Shown here one piece after another: positions 7,618 through 14,341 of a DNA stretch of 14,341 bases. The DNA is from Spirochaetales bacterium (GTDB lineage Bacteria; Spirochaetota; Spirochaetia; Sphaerochaetales; Sphaerochaetaceae). The stretch spans positions 1 to 14,341 of the forward strand of contig JALFCJ010000153.1 in NCBI GenBank assembly GCA_022771185.1. Direction: 5' to 3'. The notes under the pieces were generated by a model. That model was not told the DNA's origin. It ran no database searches and saw nothing but the letters and a program-made list of their open reading frames with translations. The translations under genes were made by a program, and so were the position numbers. The stretch's first letter is position 1. Every line of letters starts with the position of its first letter.

Positions 7618-8375
7618 TAACTAAAAGAATAATACCTTGTCTCGATGTAAGGGACGGAAGAGTAGTAAAAGGCACGAACTTCTCCGGCTTGAAGGATGTA
7701 TCTTCTCCTGTGCTCCTAGCTGACTACTACTCTCGTAGCGGGGCTGACGAACTGGTTTTTTATGATATAACAGCTTCCTCTGACGGCAGAAAGCTTTTTA
7801 CAGATATTCTCATGGAGACGGCATCAAAAGTATTCATACCCCTTACAGTAGGAGGCGGAATAAACACAATAGATGACTTTGACAGGGTCCTTAAGTGTGG
7901 GGCAGACAAAGTTAGTGTTAACTCTGGAGCAATCAAAAATCCTGAATTAATAAATGAAGCTGCTTTGAAATATGGCAGTCAGTGTGTCGTAATCTCTGCA
8001 GACGTAAAAAGAGTTGATGGCGTATATCGTGTATTTGCCAAGGGTGGAAGAGAAAATACTGGCATGGAAGCTATCGATTGGATTGTAAGATGCGTTAAAA
8101 ACGGAGCAGGGGAAGTAGTATTAAATAGCATCGACACAGACGGCGTGAAGAAAGGCTTCGATATCGAGATGCTCAAGGCAGTTTCTGAAAGCGTTGATGT
8201 TCCTGTCATCGCCAGTGGCGGAGCTGGATGTATCCACGACTTTATTACTCTTTTCAAGACATTACCTAAGGTAGACGCAGGGCTTGCCGCCTCTATATTC
8301 CACTATGGGGACGTGAAGATATCGGATCTAAAGAAAGAGATGAAGAAAAACGGCATTCCTGTCAGAGAGGTTTAA
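7614..8375 (+). CDS. hisF: Imidazole glycerol phosphate synthase cyclase subunit (HisF)
   Basis: HisF is the (beta/alpha)8-barrel synthase that uses ammonia, normally delivered by HisH, to turn PRFAR into IGP and AICAR, the latter returning to purine synthesis. The 253-residue protein is full length. The two catalytic aspartates sit where expected: D11 in IPCLDVRDGRVVKG and D130 in VISADVKR. Phosphate-binding motifs LTVGGGI (77-83) and IASGGAG are present. The start overlaps the hisA stop and the gene ends 2 bp before hisI. HisF can use free ammonia on its own, so the pathway might still run in ammonia-rich surroundings if the upstream hisH really is truncated; that point is inference. Confidence 0.96.
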   Translation: MITKRIIPCLDVRDGRVVKGTNFSGLKDVSSPVLLADYYSRSGADELVFYDITASSDGRKLFTDILMETASKVFIPLTVGGGINTIDDFDRVLKCGADKVSVNSGAIKNPELINEAALKYGSQCVVISADVKRVDGVYRVFAKGGRENTGMEAIDWIVRCVKNGAGEVVLNSIDTDGVKKGFDIEMLKAVSESVDVPVIASGGAGCIHDFITLFKTLPKVDAGLAASIFHYGDVKISDLKKEMKKNGIPVREV

Positions 8376-8377
8376 CA

Positions 8378-8707
8378 ATGGTATGTATAGATGATCTTAA
8401 GTTTGATGACAGGGGCCTCATTCCTGCTATTGTAGTGGACTCAAAAACAAAGCAAGTCTTGACTCTTGCTTATATGAATAGAGAAAGCCTTTCTATTACC
8501 TTGGATAAAGGTCTGACATGTTTTTGGTCCCGCTCAAGAAAGAAGCTATGGCTCAAAGGAGAAACCAGCGGCAATTTCCAGCATGTAGTTTCTATTACAA
8601 GTGACTGTGATGACGACGCACTAGTTGTTGAGGTGGTTCCAGATGGACCTGCATGCCACATTGGCACTTTTTCATGCTTCACACATAAGCTTTACGAAAA
8701 AGAGTAA
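8378..8707 (+). CDS. hisI: Phosphoribosyl-AMP cyclohydrolase (HisI), monofunctional
   Basis: HisI opens the adenine ring of phosphoribosyl-AMP, a zinc-dependent step. The 109-residue protein covers only the cyclohydrolase domain: LTLAYMNRESL (28-38), FWSRSRKKLWLKGETSGNF-type core (49-67), then DCDDDALVVEV (76-86, with C77) and GPACHIGTFSCF (90-101, with C93 and C100), the three conserved cysteines. In many bacteria this domain is fused to or followed by HisE, phosphoribosyl-ATP pyrophosphatase. Here the protein ends a few residues after SCF and no hisE follows. It is the last recognisable gene of the operon. The next 143 bp show only inverted repeats and no clear U-tract terminator. Confidence 0.96.
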   Translation: MVCIDDLKFDDRGLIPAIVVDSKTKQVLTLAYMNRESLSITLDKGLTCFWSRSRKKLWLKGETSGNFQHVVSITSDCDDDALVVEVVPDGPACHIGTFSCFTHKLYEKE

Positions 8708-8757
8708 TCAAATAACTTACCCTTATAGACTAAGCATAATAGGTAGAATCTGGTGGA

Positions 8758-8788
8758 GATATCATCAAAGTGGGATTGATGAATTATC
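8758..8788 (+). repeat. Hairpin after hisI
   Basis: TCATCAA (8762-8768) pairs with TTGATGA (8776-8782) around a 7-nt loop. GATA/TATC (8758-8761 and 8785-8788) extends the stem across a 2-nt bulge. The stem follows the end of the his operon, but there is no T-run directly after it; the T-rich stretch starts about 12 nt later. It might act in transcript ending or stability, but it is not a textbook terminator. Confidence 0.35.
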
Positions 8789-8791
8789 AAC

Positions 8792-8835
8792 TATCTACTT
8801 TGTATTATTATTGATATAAAAAGAGTAAGTAGATA
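8792..8835. repeat. 9-bp perfect inverted repeat before the nuclease-family remnant
   Basis: TATCTACTT (8792-8800) and AAGTAGATA (8827-8835) are perfect inverted copies separated by 26 bp of AT-rich DNA. They lie between the end of hisI and the ATG at 8851. They could be an operator, a large-loop hairpin, or chance in AT-rich DNA. No known protein site is recognised. Confidence 0.4.
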
Positions 8836-8850
8836 TTTAGGACGAAATAT

Positions 8851-9424
8851 ATGAAGAAGAAAATCCCCGTTGGAATAGATAACTTTGAAAAACTTCGCCA
8901 AGAAAACTTTTATTATGTTGATAAAACAGGCCTTATCGGAGGTCTATTGAACAACTAAGGAAAAGATAAGGAACGAAAAAAAGCCGATGTCGGAGCTCCT
9001 TTGTTCTTTCCTCTCTGGAGACGCAGAGGGAGTTGAGAGAAGGCTCAATATAATCCTCAACCAGAGTATAAGCATCCTCGATACAAAGGCCAAAGACAGA
9101 GAGAAGGAGAACTTCTACCATGGACTCTTAGTTGGTCTCTTGAAGAGCGAAGAAAACTGGCTTGTTCTTTCCAACAGGGAATTTGGAGACGGGTATGCCG
9201 ACATCATCATAGAGCCAGACGACCTGGATAAGGGTATGGTCATAGAAGTTAAGTATGCTCAATCCTTCGATGACCTTGATAAGAGAAGCGAAGAGGCTCT
9301 CTCTCAAATAAAAGACAAGCGATATATAGAACGCCTCTATGAAGACGGTAGAAGAGACATCCTTCTCTATGGCATATCCTTCAACAGAAAAAGATACAAA
9401 GTGAAGTGTGAAAAGAACAAGTGA
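8851..9424 (+). pseudogene. Internally deleted AAA-ATPase-like / PD-(D/E)XK nuclease family gene
   Basis: The 5' part (8851-8958) encodes 35 residues beginning MKKKIPVGIDNFEKL and including FYYVDKTGLI, the typical N-terminus of the AAA-ATPase-like family, then stops at TAA just where the Walker A segment should follow. The 3' part resumes in another frame, open from about 8951 with an ATG at 8987 (145 residues from there). It matches the C-terminal portion: ENFYHGLLVGLL, then GDGYADIII, MVIEVKYA and ALSQIKDKRY, the PD-(D/E)XK core. Family members normally have several hundred residues between these parts, so the ATPase centre has been deleted. AGGA precedes the first ATG; no strong ribosome site precedes 8987. 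A free-standing nuclease-like domain could in principle still be made from 8987, but decay is the simpler reading. Confidence 0.82.
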
Positions 9425-9431
9425 TTTTGGA

Positions 9432-9457
9432 TTCTCTCTTCCTCAAATAAGAGAGAA
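9432..9457. repeat. 9-bp hairpin after the nuclease-family remnant
   Basis: TTCTCTCTT (9432-9440) and AAGAGAGAA (9449-9457) form a perfect 9-bp stem with an 8-nt loop, starting 8 bp after the TGA at 9422-9424. There is no T-tract directly after it on either strand, so it is at best a weak terminator for the former nuclease-family gene. Confidence 0.45.
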
Positions 9458-9615
9458 GAGATTCTCAAAATGATTATTTGGGTTATGCTTATTTTTCCCT
9501 ATTGTGTCTTTTCTTATATTTCATCTTAAGATTTGCTTAGTTATATTGCTAACCCAAATAGGTATAATTATAGCCCCATATTTCTTATTAACAAAAATTG
9601 AACTATGGAAAATGA

Positions 9616-10074
9616 AATGGTCTATTTTTATTGCTGATAAAGAAAAATATGCCAAAAACTATAGTATTGGGCGGAAAAGAAGTCTATGTTCTCTCAAGAT
9701 TTGGAATAATGGCTATTCTTTCATTTACTCTGAATACGATCGCTTTAAGTAGGTATTGTTCTTTGTCGGTTATTCTTTTGATTTCTGTTTCCAGTGTAAT
9801 TACTGGAGCAGCAATATCGCTGATGACAGTGTCATTCTCTCAAAACAGAATGAAGGGAATGGCAATAACTAAGCTTTCAGGATTAATTGTCATCTCTTCT
9901 TTTGTTCCTTTTTTTGCTGATAAGAATATATGGTGGACAGTGTCTTTCATACCACCATTTTGGCTTGGAGTAGTCATAAAGGCAGGAAGAATATGTCTCA
10001 TTTTTATATCATGTATTATTTCTATTATTTGGTTGGGAATGATGTATTCTGTGTATTCACAGATAGAATCTTAA
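9616..10074 (+). pseudogene. Membrane protein fragment resembling the C-terminal part of an ABC-2-type permease
   Basis: The frame opens after a TGA at 9613-9615 and runs to TAA at 10072-10074, about 150 residues with several hydrophobic segments. KTIVLGGKEVYVLSRFG resembles the 'SP....EYVLSK' region before the last membrane helices of ABC-2 permeases. KGMAITKLSGLIVI and FIPPFWLG also fit that family, in which a short loop with a Gly-(Leu/Met)-Ala-x-(Ser/Thr)-Lys pattern is common. No convincing start or ribosome site is present: candidates are TTG 9631 and ATG 9649 without a good Shine-Dalgarno. No ATPase partner gene adjoins. A second hydrophobic frame (9504-9752) overlaps its beginning and may hold frameshifted N-terminal sequence. 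I read this as a truncated, probably inactive gene. The family call rests on weak similarity and is tentative. Confidence 0.42.
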
Positions 10075-10076
10075 GT

Positions 10077-10116
10077 TAAAAATATTGCCTTCTCCCTAAC
10101 AATGAAGAAGGCAATA
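10077..10116 (-). terminator. Intrinsic terminator of the hydrolase/membrane protein gene
   Basis: On the minus strand an 11-bp perfect stem (arms 10106-10116 and 10083-10093, TATTGCCTTCT read on the plus strand) with a 12-nt loop is followed directly by six T residues (plus-strand A run 10077-10082). It starts 14 bp after the hydrolase stop codon, as expected for a Rho-independent terminator. No equivalent T-run is seen on the plus strand. Confidence 0.85.
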
Positions 10117-10130
10117 CCTATCAACTATTC

Positions 10131-12143
10131 TTAAAGGATTGCACTACCACCAGTAACAATCCAGCACGCAAGTGTTGCAACTAGTAGAGCTCCGGTAAAT
10201 ACGTTTCCTGTTTTTCTGTAAGTAATGGTGCAGAGAATAGAGAAAACGATTACCTGCGGGGCAAATACAATCAATAACGACATAAAAGGTCCGCCGAATG
10301 TAGGAGAAAACAATAAGTCTGCTCCTGGGCCTATTCCTAGGAAGAATGGAATATATTCAATAAGAATGACAATCAATATTCCTCCCACCATGCATAGTGC
10401 ATTATGATACCAAGATACGAAGAAAGCTCTGGCACCCTTCATCCTTGCTTCCTTCACTCTCATCTGTGCAAATATCTTACTGTTATTAAGAAGGAAGAAG
10501 AGAGCAAAAATAGGAATATAAACCAGGAACTGTCCGAAACGCTCAAGGGAGAATAGACGAAAGAGTGGCCAAATAAATCTAAAATCCAGAGTAAAGAGCT
10601 TCATAGAAATGAACAGAAGAATATACATAAAGAGAATCATTGAAAGTACAAGAACTATAGAGCGAAGGAACATGTTCCAGTCAATATGCTTTGCCTTCTT
10701 CTCTCCTGCAAATCCCAGATCTGCATAATCAAGGGGATCCCCTCTCTTCTTTGACTTCTTATAGGATATGAGAGTTGTAACAACCATTATTATTATAAGG
10801 ACGAGGTACCAAGATAAGAATCCGTTACCTATAGTCATTCTGAAGATATTTTCCGGTAAGGGCAGGAGTCCATGACCAAGCTGAGTCAGGAATGGATAAG
10901 TAAGGGCTGCAATAGCCATTGTTATAATAGCTCCCTTCCACCATTTCTTTCCGCTTTTTTCTCTATTTGGCCTATTTGGAATGCCACATGCAATAGGAGC
11001 GAAGAAAGGGAGAGTGAGAAGAAGATTCATTAATGGAATCATACCAAAGAGAGCAGAGAGTAGGGCGAGGAACACAAGCCACTCTTTTATCATGAAGACT
11101 TGGTCATTGGATGTTAGGCCACTTTCAAAACCTATAGCGTTATCAAACCAATCGAGAGCAGCAACCATGCCATGCTTATTGTGAGTTGTGAGCCTATGAT
11201 TTGTATTCAAGAGTTCAATTCTTCTGGCGCTGCCGTCAGAGAAGCTGCCATATGTAGTATTCCACTCACTCTCGTTTTTACTTACTCCCAAGAATTCTGT
11301 TCGGAGGGGTGTATCTAGAAGATCATCGGTGACAAATGACTTATAGTCTCTGAAGTATGAGAACTCATCGTACTTTGCCTGCAATAACAGGACATTATTA
11401 AAGAAGTACTTTGAGCCATCATATACAGAATCTCTGAAAAGCTCTCCGCATTGAAGAACAGTAGCCTTTGGAGTGATGTCTACTCCTTTCTCATCCTTTG
11501 CTCCAGCGTAGGCTGCAGCAACAGACCAGCTTGCCCATGTTCCCATGCTGTGACCTGAGATGCCGAGCCTAGTATTGTCTACATATGGAAGAGACGAGAG
11601 ATATGCGTATGATGCGATTCCACCCATTGCACTATCAGAGACGGCAGATCCATCTGTGCCTTTTGAGTATCTGTCGTCGAAGAAAGAAAGGGTGGAGAAG
11701 TTCATCAAGACTTTATATCTCAATGGGCCTGAAATCATTGCATATGTCTTATTCTCTTCAGAGTCCTCTCCGAAGTTTACAGTGACCTTATGGTTGGTCC
11801 AGCCTCTCTCCTTCATCGGAATCGGAGTGTCACCATGTCCATATTCGTCTATTGCAAGAACAACGAAACCACGTCTTGAGAGCTCAATTGCATAAGCGGC
11901 GCTAGTCTCATGGTCGTTTTGATATCCATGGAGCAACAATAAACCAGGAGCCCTATTTGTTTCTGAAGCACTGTAAGGGATGTATAACTTATAAGCAACA
12001 TCTCCCTTCTCAGTTGAGATTGTACCTGTTTCAATCTTTGTGGAACCAAAGTTTTTCTGGATTCTATCGGAGATAAACATGGATAGAAAACAAAGGAGTA
12101 CACATATAATGAGGGCGACAACGTTTCTTCGGATATTCTTCAT
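10131..12143 (-). CDS. Alpha/beta hydrolase fused to a C-terminal polytopic membrane domain
   Basis: This 670-residue protein has one N-terminal membrane anchor (about 7-25), then an alpha/beta-hydrolase domain (about 40-335) that probably faces the outside. It shows the oxyanion-hole LLLLHGYQND (68-77), a nucleophile elbow GHSMG (197-201, Ser199), a likely acid D259 in QAKYDEF, and a likely His among H316, H321 and H324 in NHRLTTHNKHG. From about 350 to 667 follow roughly eight or nine hydrophobic segments with basic loops. The hydrolase class suggests an esterase- or peptidase-like reaction; the substrate is not recognisable. GGAGG precedes the ATG. It lies 54 bp downstream of the GTPase gene on the same strand with no terminator between, so co-transcription is possible, and it ends in a clear terminator. 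The join of these two domains in one chain is the notable point. Confidence 0.8.
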   Translation of the reverse strand: MKNIRRNVVALIICVLLCFLSMFISDRIQKNFGSTKIETGTISTEKGDVAYKLYIPYSASETNRAPGLLLLHGYQNDHETSAAYAIELSRRGFVVLAIDEYGHGDTPIPMKERGWTNHKVTVNFGEDSEENKTYAMISGPLRYKVLMNFSTLSFFDDRYSKGTDGSAVSDSAMGGIASYAYLSSLPYVDNTRLGISGHSMGTWASWSVAAAYAGAKDEKGVDITPKATVLQCGELFRDSVYDGSKYFFNNVLLLQAKYDEFSYFRDYKSFVTDDLLDTPLRTEFLGVSKNESEWNTTYGSFSDGSARRIELLNTNHRLTTHNKHGMVAALDWFDNAIGFESGLTSNDQVFMIKEWLVFLALLSALFGMIPLMNLLLTLPFFAPIACGIPNRPNREKSGKKWWKGAIITMAIAALTYPFLTQLGHGLLPLPENIFRMTIGNGFLSWYLVLIIIMVVTTLISYKKSKKRGDPLDYADLGFAGEKKAKHIDWNMFLRSIVLVLSMILFMYILLFISMKLFTLDFRFIWPLFRLFSLERFGQFLVYIPIFALFFLLNNSKIFAQMRVKEARMKGARAFFVSWYHNALCMVGGILIVILIEYIPFFLGIGPGADLLFSPTFGGPFMSLLIVFAPQVIVFSILCTITYRKTGNVFTGALLVATLACWIVTGGSAIL

Positions 12144-12197
12144 AGAGCCTCCGATTAAAGTCTATCACCGCAGACACATATGAAAAACAGAAAAACT

Positions 12198-14081
12198 TTA
12201 TTCCACTTTCTTTATGTGTGCGTATTCTTCCACTTTATCCCAAGGAACATTGAAGCCTGCACCATGAGAGCAGAAGACGCTGCCTGGAGGGTTTTCCAAG
12301 TCACTGAGAGGATTGTATTCGGAAGCTGCAATCACTTCTTTCTCATTGTGACATCTCTCGTATCCAGCGGGAAAAAGGGAGAGGCTTCCTTCTCCATGTG
12401 TGTATGCCCTTACTTCCTCCGAGTAGTTATTCATAGTGGAAACTGGGCACCTACCTTTTATAGTAACAAAGCCGTCTCTATTTACTTCTATTCTTCCGTT
12501 TCCTTTCATTTTCTCTATGTCAAATAGAGCTCTTCCTGAAAGAGACTGGGGGACAATAAGTACAAATTGATAAATAGGCTCGAGAATAATAGAAGATGCC
12601 TTCATAAGAGCATTTCTTATGGCTCTGTAGGTTGCTTCCCTAAAGTCTCCGCCCTCTGTGTGCTTCAGGTGTGCCCTGCCAGCCTTTAATGTGATAGTGA
12701 GATCCGTGATAGGGAATGACGATAGAACACCTAAATGAGTCTTCTCCTCTAAGTGTGTTCTAATTAACCTCTGCCAGTTTGTATCAAGATCATTCTTTGG
12801 AAGGTCTGTTACAAACTTTAATCCGCCCCCTCTCTCGTTTGGAGTAAGGAGAAGATGTACCTCTGCATAATGCTTTAATGGCTCGAAGTGCCCGATTCCA
12901 TAGGAAGACGATGTAATTGTTTCTTTATAAGCTATCTTTCCGTCTCCTAGAGTAATCGTAATACCATAACGTTTTTGTATGATTTCAGTTATTACTTCTG
13001 TCTGTATTTGCCCCATGAGCATTATTTCAATATCTCCCGAAATAACTCTTGTCTTTATTTCAGGAAACTCTTCTTCTACTTCTTTTAGTATTCTCAATAG
13101 CTTTGATTTATCTGTATTCTTGGTGTCTGATACAGAGTAAATAAGAACTGGCTCGCACTCATTCTTCTCTTTCTTTGTATAAGAGCCATAAGTATCGCCG
13201 CTCTTAGCTTTTTCTAGTCCCACAACGGCACATACTTCACCTTTCTCCACTTCTTTTACCGTCTCACATTTTTCGCCGTTATATATTCGTATCTCGTCGA
13301 CTTTCTCTCCCCCGATTTCGTCTTTGGCCTTTAGTTTTCCTCCTGTAATCTTTAGGTGAGATAGTTTCTTTCCAGTCTTGTCTCGAGACACTTTATATAA
13401 CAATGCACCGAATTCTTCTGTAGTTTCTTTACTGTTAAAGAAGTGTTCCAATACAAAGAGAATATCGCTTGTTCCATGATTCTTTAATGCTGATCCGGAG
13501 ATGAGAGGGAAAAGCTTACGCTTTGAGATCATCAGAGATATGTCTTTCTCTGTTATCTCTTCCCCTGAAAGGTACTTTTCTAGTACCCCATCATCTTTTT
13601 CAGCAATACTTTCGATATCAGAGAAAGGATAAGAAACGATATTATCAGACAAAGAAGATATAATCTCTTTCTTTAACTTCTCTTTGTCGAGTCCCGGCAT
13701 ATCGATTTTGTTAAGGAAAATAAGAGTAGGGACATTATTTTTTTCCAGCAGTCTCCATAGAGTGCGCGTATGTCCCGTGACTCCATCTTGGGCGGATATT
13801 ATAAGTATGGCAGCATCCAAAGCAGAAAGGGATCTCTCCATTTCGCCAGAGAAATCTACATGGCCAGGAGTATCGATGAGTGTAATCTTGTCACTCAATA
13901 TTGCTTCTTTTGCATATACTGTGATGCCTCTTCGTCTCTCTATATTATCGAAATCTAGAAAAGAGTTTTTATCATCGACTCTTCCAATTTTTCTTATTGC
14001 GCCCGATGCAAACAATAGGGACTCTGATAGAGTCGTCTTGCCACTGTCTACATTTGCTATGATTCCAGTTATTAGGTGCAT
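12198..14081 (-). CDS. TetM/EF-G-like translation factor GTPase (not a typical tetracycline resistance protein)
   Basis: The 627-residue protein (ATG at 14081, beginning MHLITGIIANVDSGKTT) has EF-G-type layout. The GTPase domain carries a P-loop at 6-17, RRRGITV, DTPGHVDF at 70-77 with the catalytic His, NKID at 124-127 and SGSAL. Domains II to V follow, then a C-terminal stretch with NPPGSVFC (597-604). A TTG at 14099 would add six residues but fits the family less well. Neither start has a visible Shine-Dalgarno site, and TACTAT on the minus strand (14104-14099) could be a -10 giving a very short leader. Where TetM has the YSPVST loop that displaces tetracycline, this protein reads KHTEGGDF (about 473-480), as in a group of chromosomal translation-factor GTPases. 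The P-loop has Asn in place of the usual His (AHVDAGKTT in TetM). A ribosome-associated role is likely; drug resistance is not supported. Confidence 0.85.
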   Translation of the reverse strand: MHLITGIIANVDSGKTTLSESLLFASGAIRKIGRVDDKNSFLDFDNIERRRGITVYAKEAILSDKITLIDTPGHVDFSGEMERSLSALDAAILIISAQDGVTGHTRTLWRLLEKNNVPTLIFLNKIDMPGLDKEKLKKEIISSLSDNIVSYPFSDIESIAEKDDGVLEKYLSGEEITEKDISLMISKRKLFPLISGSALKNHGTSDILFVLEHFFNSKETTEEFGALLYKVSRDKTGKKLSHLKITGGKLKAKDEIGGEKVDEIRIYNGEKCETVKEVEKGEVCAVVGLEKAKSGDTYGSYTKKEKNECEPVLIYSVSDTKNTDKSKLLRILKEVEEEFPEIKTRVISGDIEIMLMGQIQTEVITEIIQKRYGITITLGDGKIAYKETITSSSYGIGHFEPLKHYAEVHLLLTPNERGGGLKFVTDLPKNDLDTNWQRLIRTHLEEKTHLGVLSSFPITDLTITLKAGRAHLKHTEGGDFREATYRAIRNALMKASSIILEPIYQFVLIVPQSLSGRALFDIEKMKGNGRIEVNRDGFVTIKGRCPVSTMNNYSEEVRAYTHGEGSLSLFPAGYERCHNEKEVIAASEYNPLSDLENPPGSVFCSHGAGFNVPWDKVEEYAHIKKVE

Positions 14082-14170
14082 ATAGCCATAATAACACAAT
14101 AGTATGTATCGTGTTTCGTGTTTTCTGATATAGAGTGAAACTGATGTTCCAAAACACAGGAATCTGATTG

Positions 14171-14176
14171 TATAAT
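14171..14176 (+). promoter_or_regulatory. Candidate -10 box for the gene at 14213
   Basis: TATAAT is a perfect -10 box, again within TTGTATAAT, about 37 bp before the ATG. The matching -35 (TTCCAA, 14147-14152, 18-bp spacing) is weak. It lies in the 131-bp divergent region shared with the GTPase gene. Confidence 0.5.
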
Positions 14177-14212
14177 ATACATTGGATAAGACTTAATTAT
14201 AGGAGGATACAC

Positions 14213-14341
14213 ATGGGAATGTTTCTTAATCCTGATGACCAACAGCTGAGAGACGATAGATGTCAACCATTCTATGTAGACAAGTCGTTAATCATCAGAG
14301 AGATGAATAACATCGTCAGACAAAAAAGTGATAAATTTATA
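14213..14341 (+). CDS. AAA-ATPase-like / PD-(D/E)XK family protein, N-terminal fragment
   Basis: The frame starts at ATG 14213 after a strong AGGAGG (14201-14206) and runs open off the window; 43 residues are visible. MGMFLNPDDQQLRD, then FYVDKSLIIREMNNIV and KSDKFI match the N-terminus of one AAA-ATPase-like subgroup, in which the Walker A segment (usually CVSRPRRFGKS) follows immediately. The P-loop itself lies beyond the window. This copy differs from the remnant at 8851, which begins with the VGIDNFEKLR type of N-terminus, so the two represent different subgroups. Its promoter and ribosome site look intact, so it is probably an expressed gene. Role unknown. Confidence 0.8.
   Translation, partial: MGMFLNPDDQQLRDDRCQPFYVDKSLIIREMNNIVRQKSDKFI

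Noticed and set aside
8625..8819. Small frame overlapping the end of hisI that might be a displaced hisE
   Set aside because: The translation shows no HisE/MazG-like motifs, and most of it is an alternative frame of hisI.
9432..9457. Strong terminator after the nuclease-family remnant
   Set aside because: The stem is perfect but no T-run follows on either strand, so I list it only as a hairpin.
12180..12527. Plus-strand frame of 115 codons near the end of the GTPase gene
   Set aside because: It is antisense to conserved C-terminal GTPase sequence; its composition is that of a shadow frame.
12198..14081. Tetracycline resistance gene
   Set aside because: The general fold matches, but the YSPVST loop needed to displace the drug is replaced by HTEGGDF and no mobile-element genes surround it.
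1..14341. CRISPR array, tRNA/rRNA genes, insertion sequences or phage genes
   Set aside because: I saw no regularly spaced direct repeats, tRNA-like cloverleaf, transposase motif or terminal inverted repeats with target duplications.

Overview
This window looks like the chromosome of an anaerobic, probably gut-associated, low-to-mid GC bacterium. Three things point to Bacillota (Clostridia): the YerC-type TrpR-like regulator heading a his operon, the HisZ plus short-form HisG pair, and the TetM-like translation GTPase. A spirochaete of the Sphaerochaeta/Treponema type cannot be excluded from sequence alone, because those genomes also carry many copies of the AAA-ATPase-like/PD-(D/E)XK family seen here.

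Layout. Positions 1-672 hold the 3' end of an AAA-ATPase-like/PD-(D/E)XK nuclease-family gene. It converges on a NUDIX hydrolase gene on the minus strand (687-1187). A 188-bp divergent regulatory region (1188-1375) carries the NUDIX promoter and a candidate promoter for the next operon. The operon promoter is bracketed by two 18-nt inverted arms, good candidates for the binding site of the regulator encoded first in the operon. From 1376 to 8707 runs a tightly overlapping ten-gene operon: yerC/hisR-like, hisZ, hisG, hisD, hisC, hisB, hisH, hisA, hisF, hisI. It encodes histidine biosynthesis except phosphoribosyl-ATP pyrophosphatase (hisE) and histidinol-phosphate phosphatase. The hisH frame is full length by homology but is interrupted by one in-frame TAG (6720-6722), which removes the His and Glu of the glutaminase triad.

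Positions 8708-10074 look like a decay zone: a short AT-rich spacer with inverted repeats, an internally deleted remnant of another AAA-ATPase-like/nuclease gene (8851-9424), and the C-terminal part of a membrane protein resembling an ABC-2 permease (about 9616-10074). On the minus strand follow a 670-residue alpha/beta hydrolase fused to a polytopic membrane domain (10131-12143), with its own intrinsic terminator, and upstream of it a TetM/EF-G-like translation GTPase (12198-14081) that lacks the tetracycline-displacing loop. A third AAA-ATPase-like gene starts at 14213 and runs off the end.

How the parts work together: HisZ and HisG form the first-step ATP phosphoribosyltransferase. HisI, HisA, HisH/HisF, HisB, HisC and HisD carry the pathway on to histidine, and the YerC-like protein probably represses the operon. 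The GTPase and hydrolase genes lie 54 bp apart on one strand and may be co-transcribed. No tRNA, rRNA, CRISPR array, insertion sequence or phage gene is evident.
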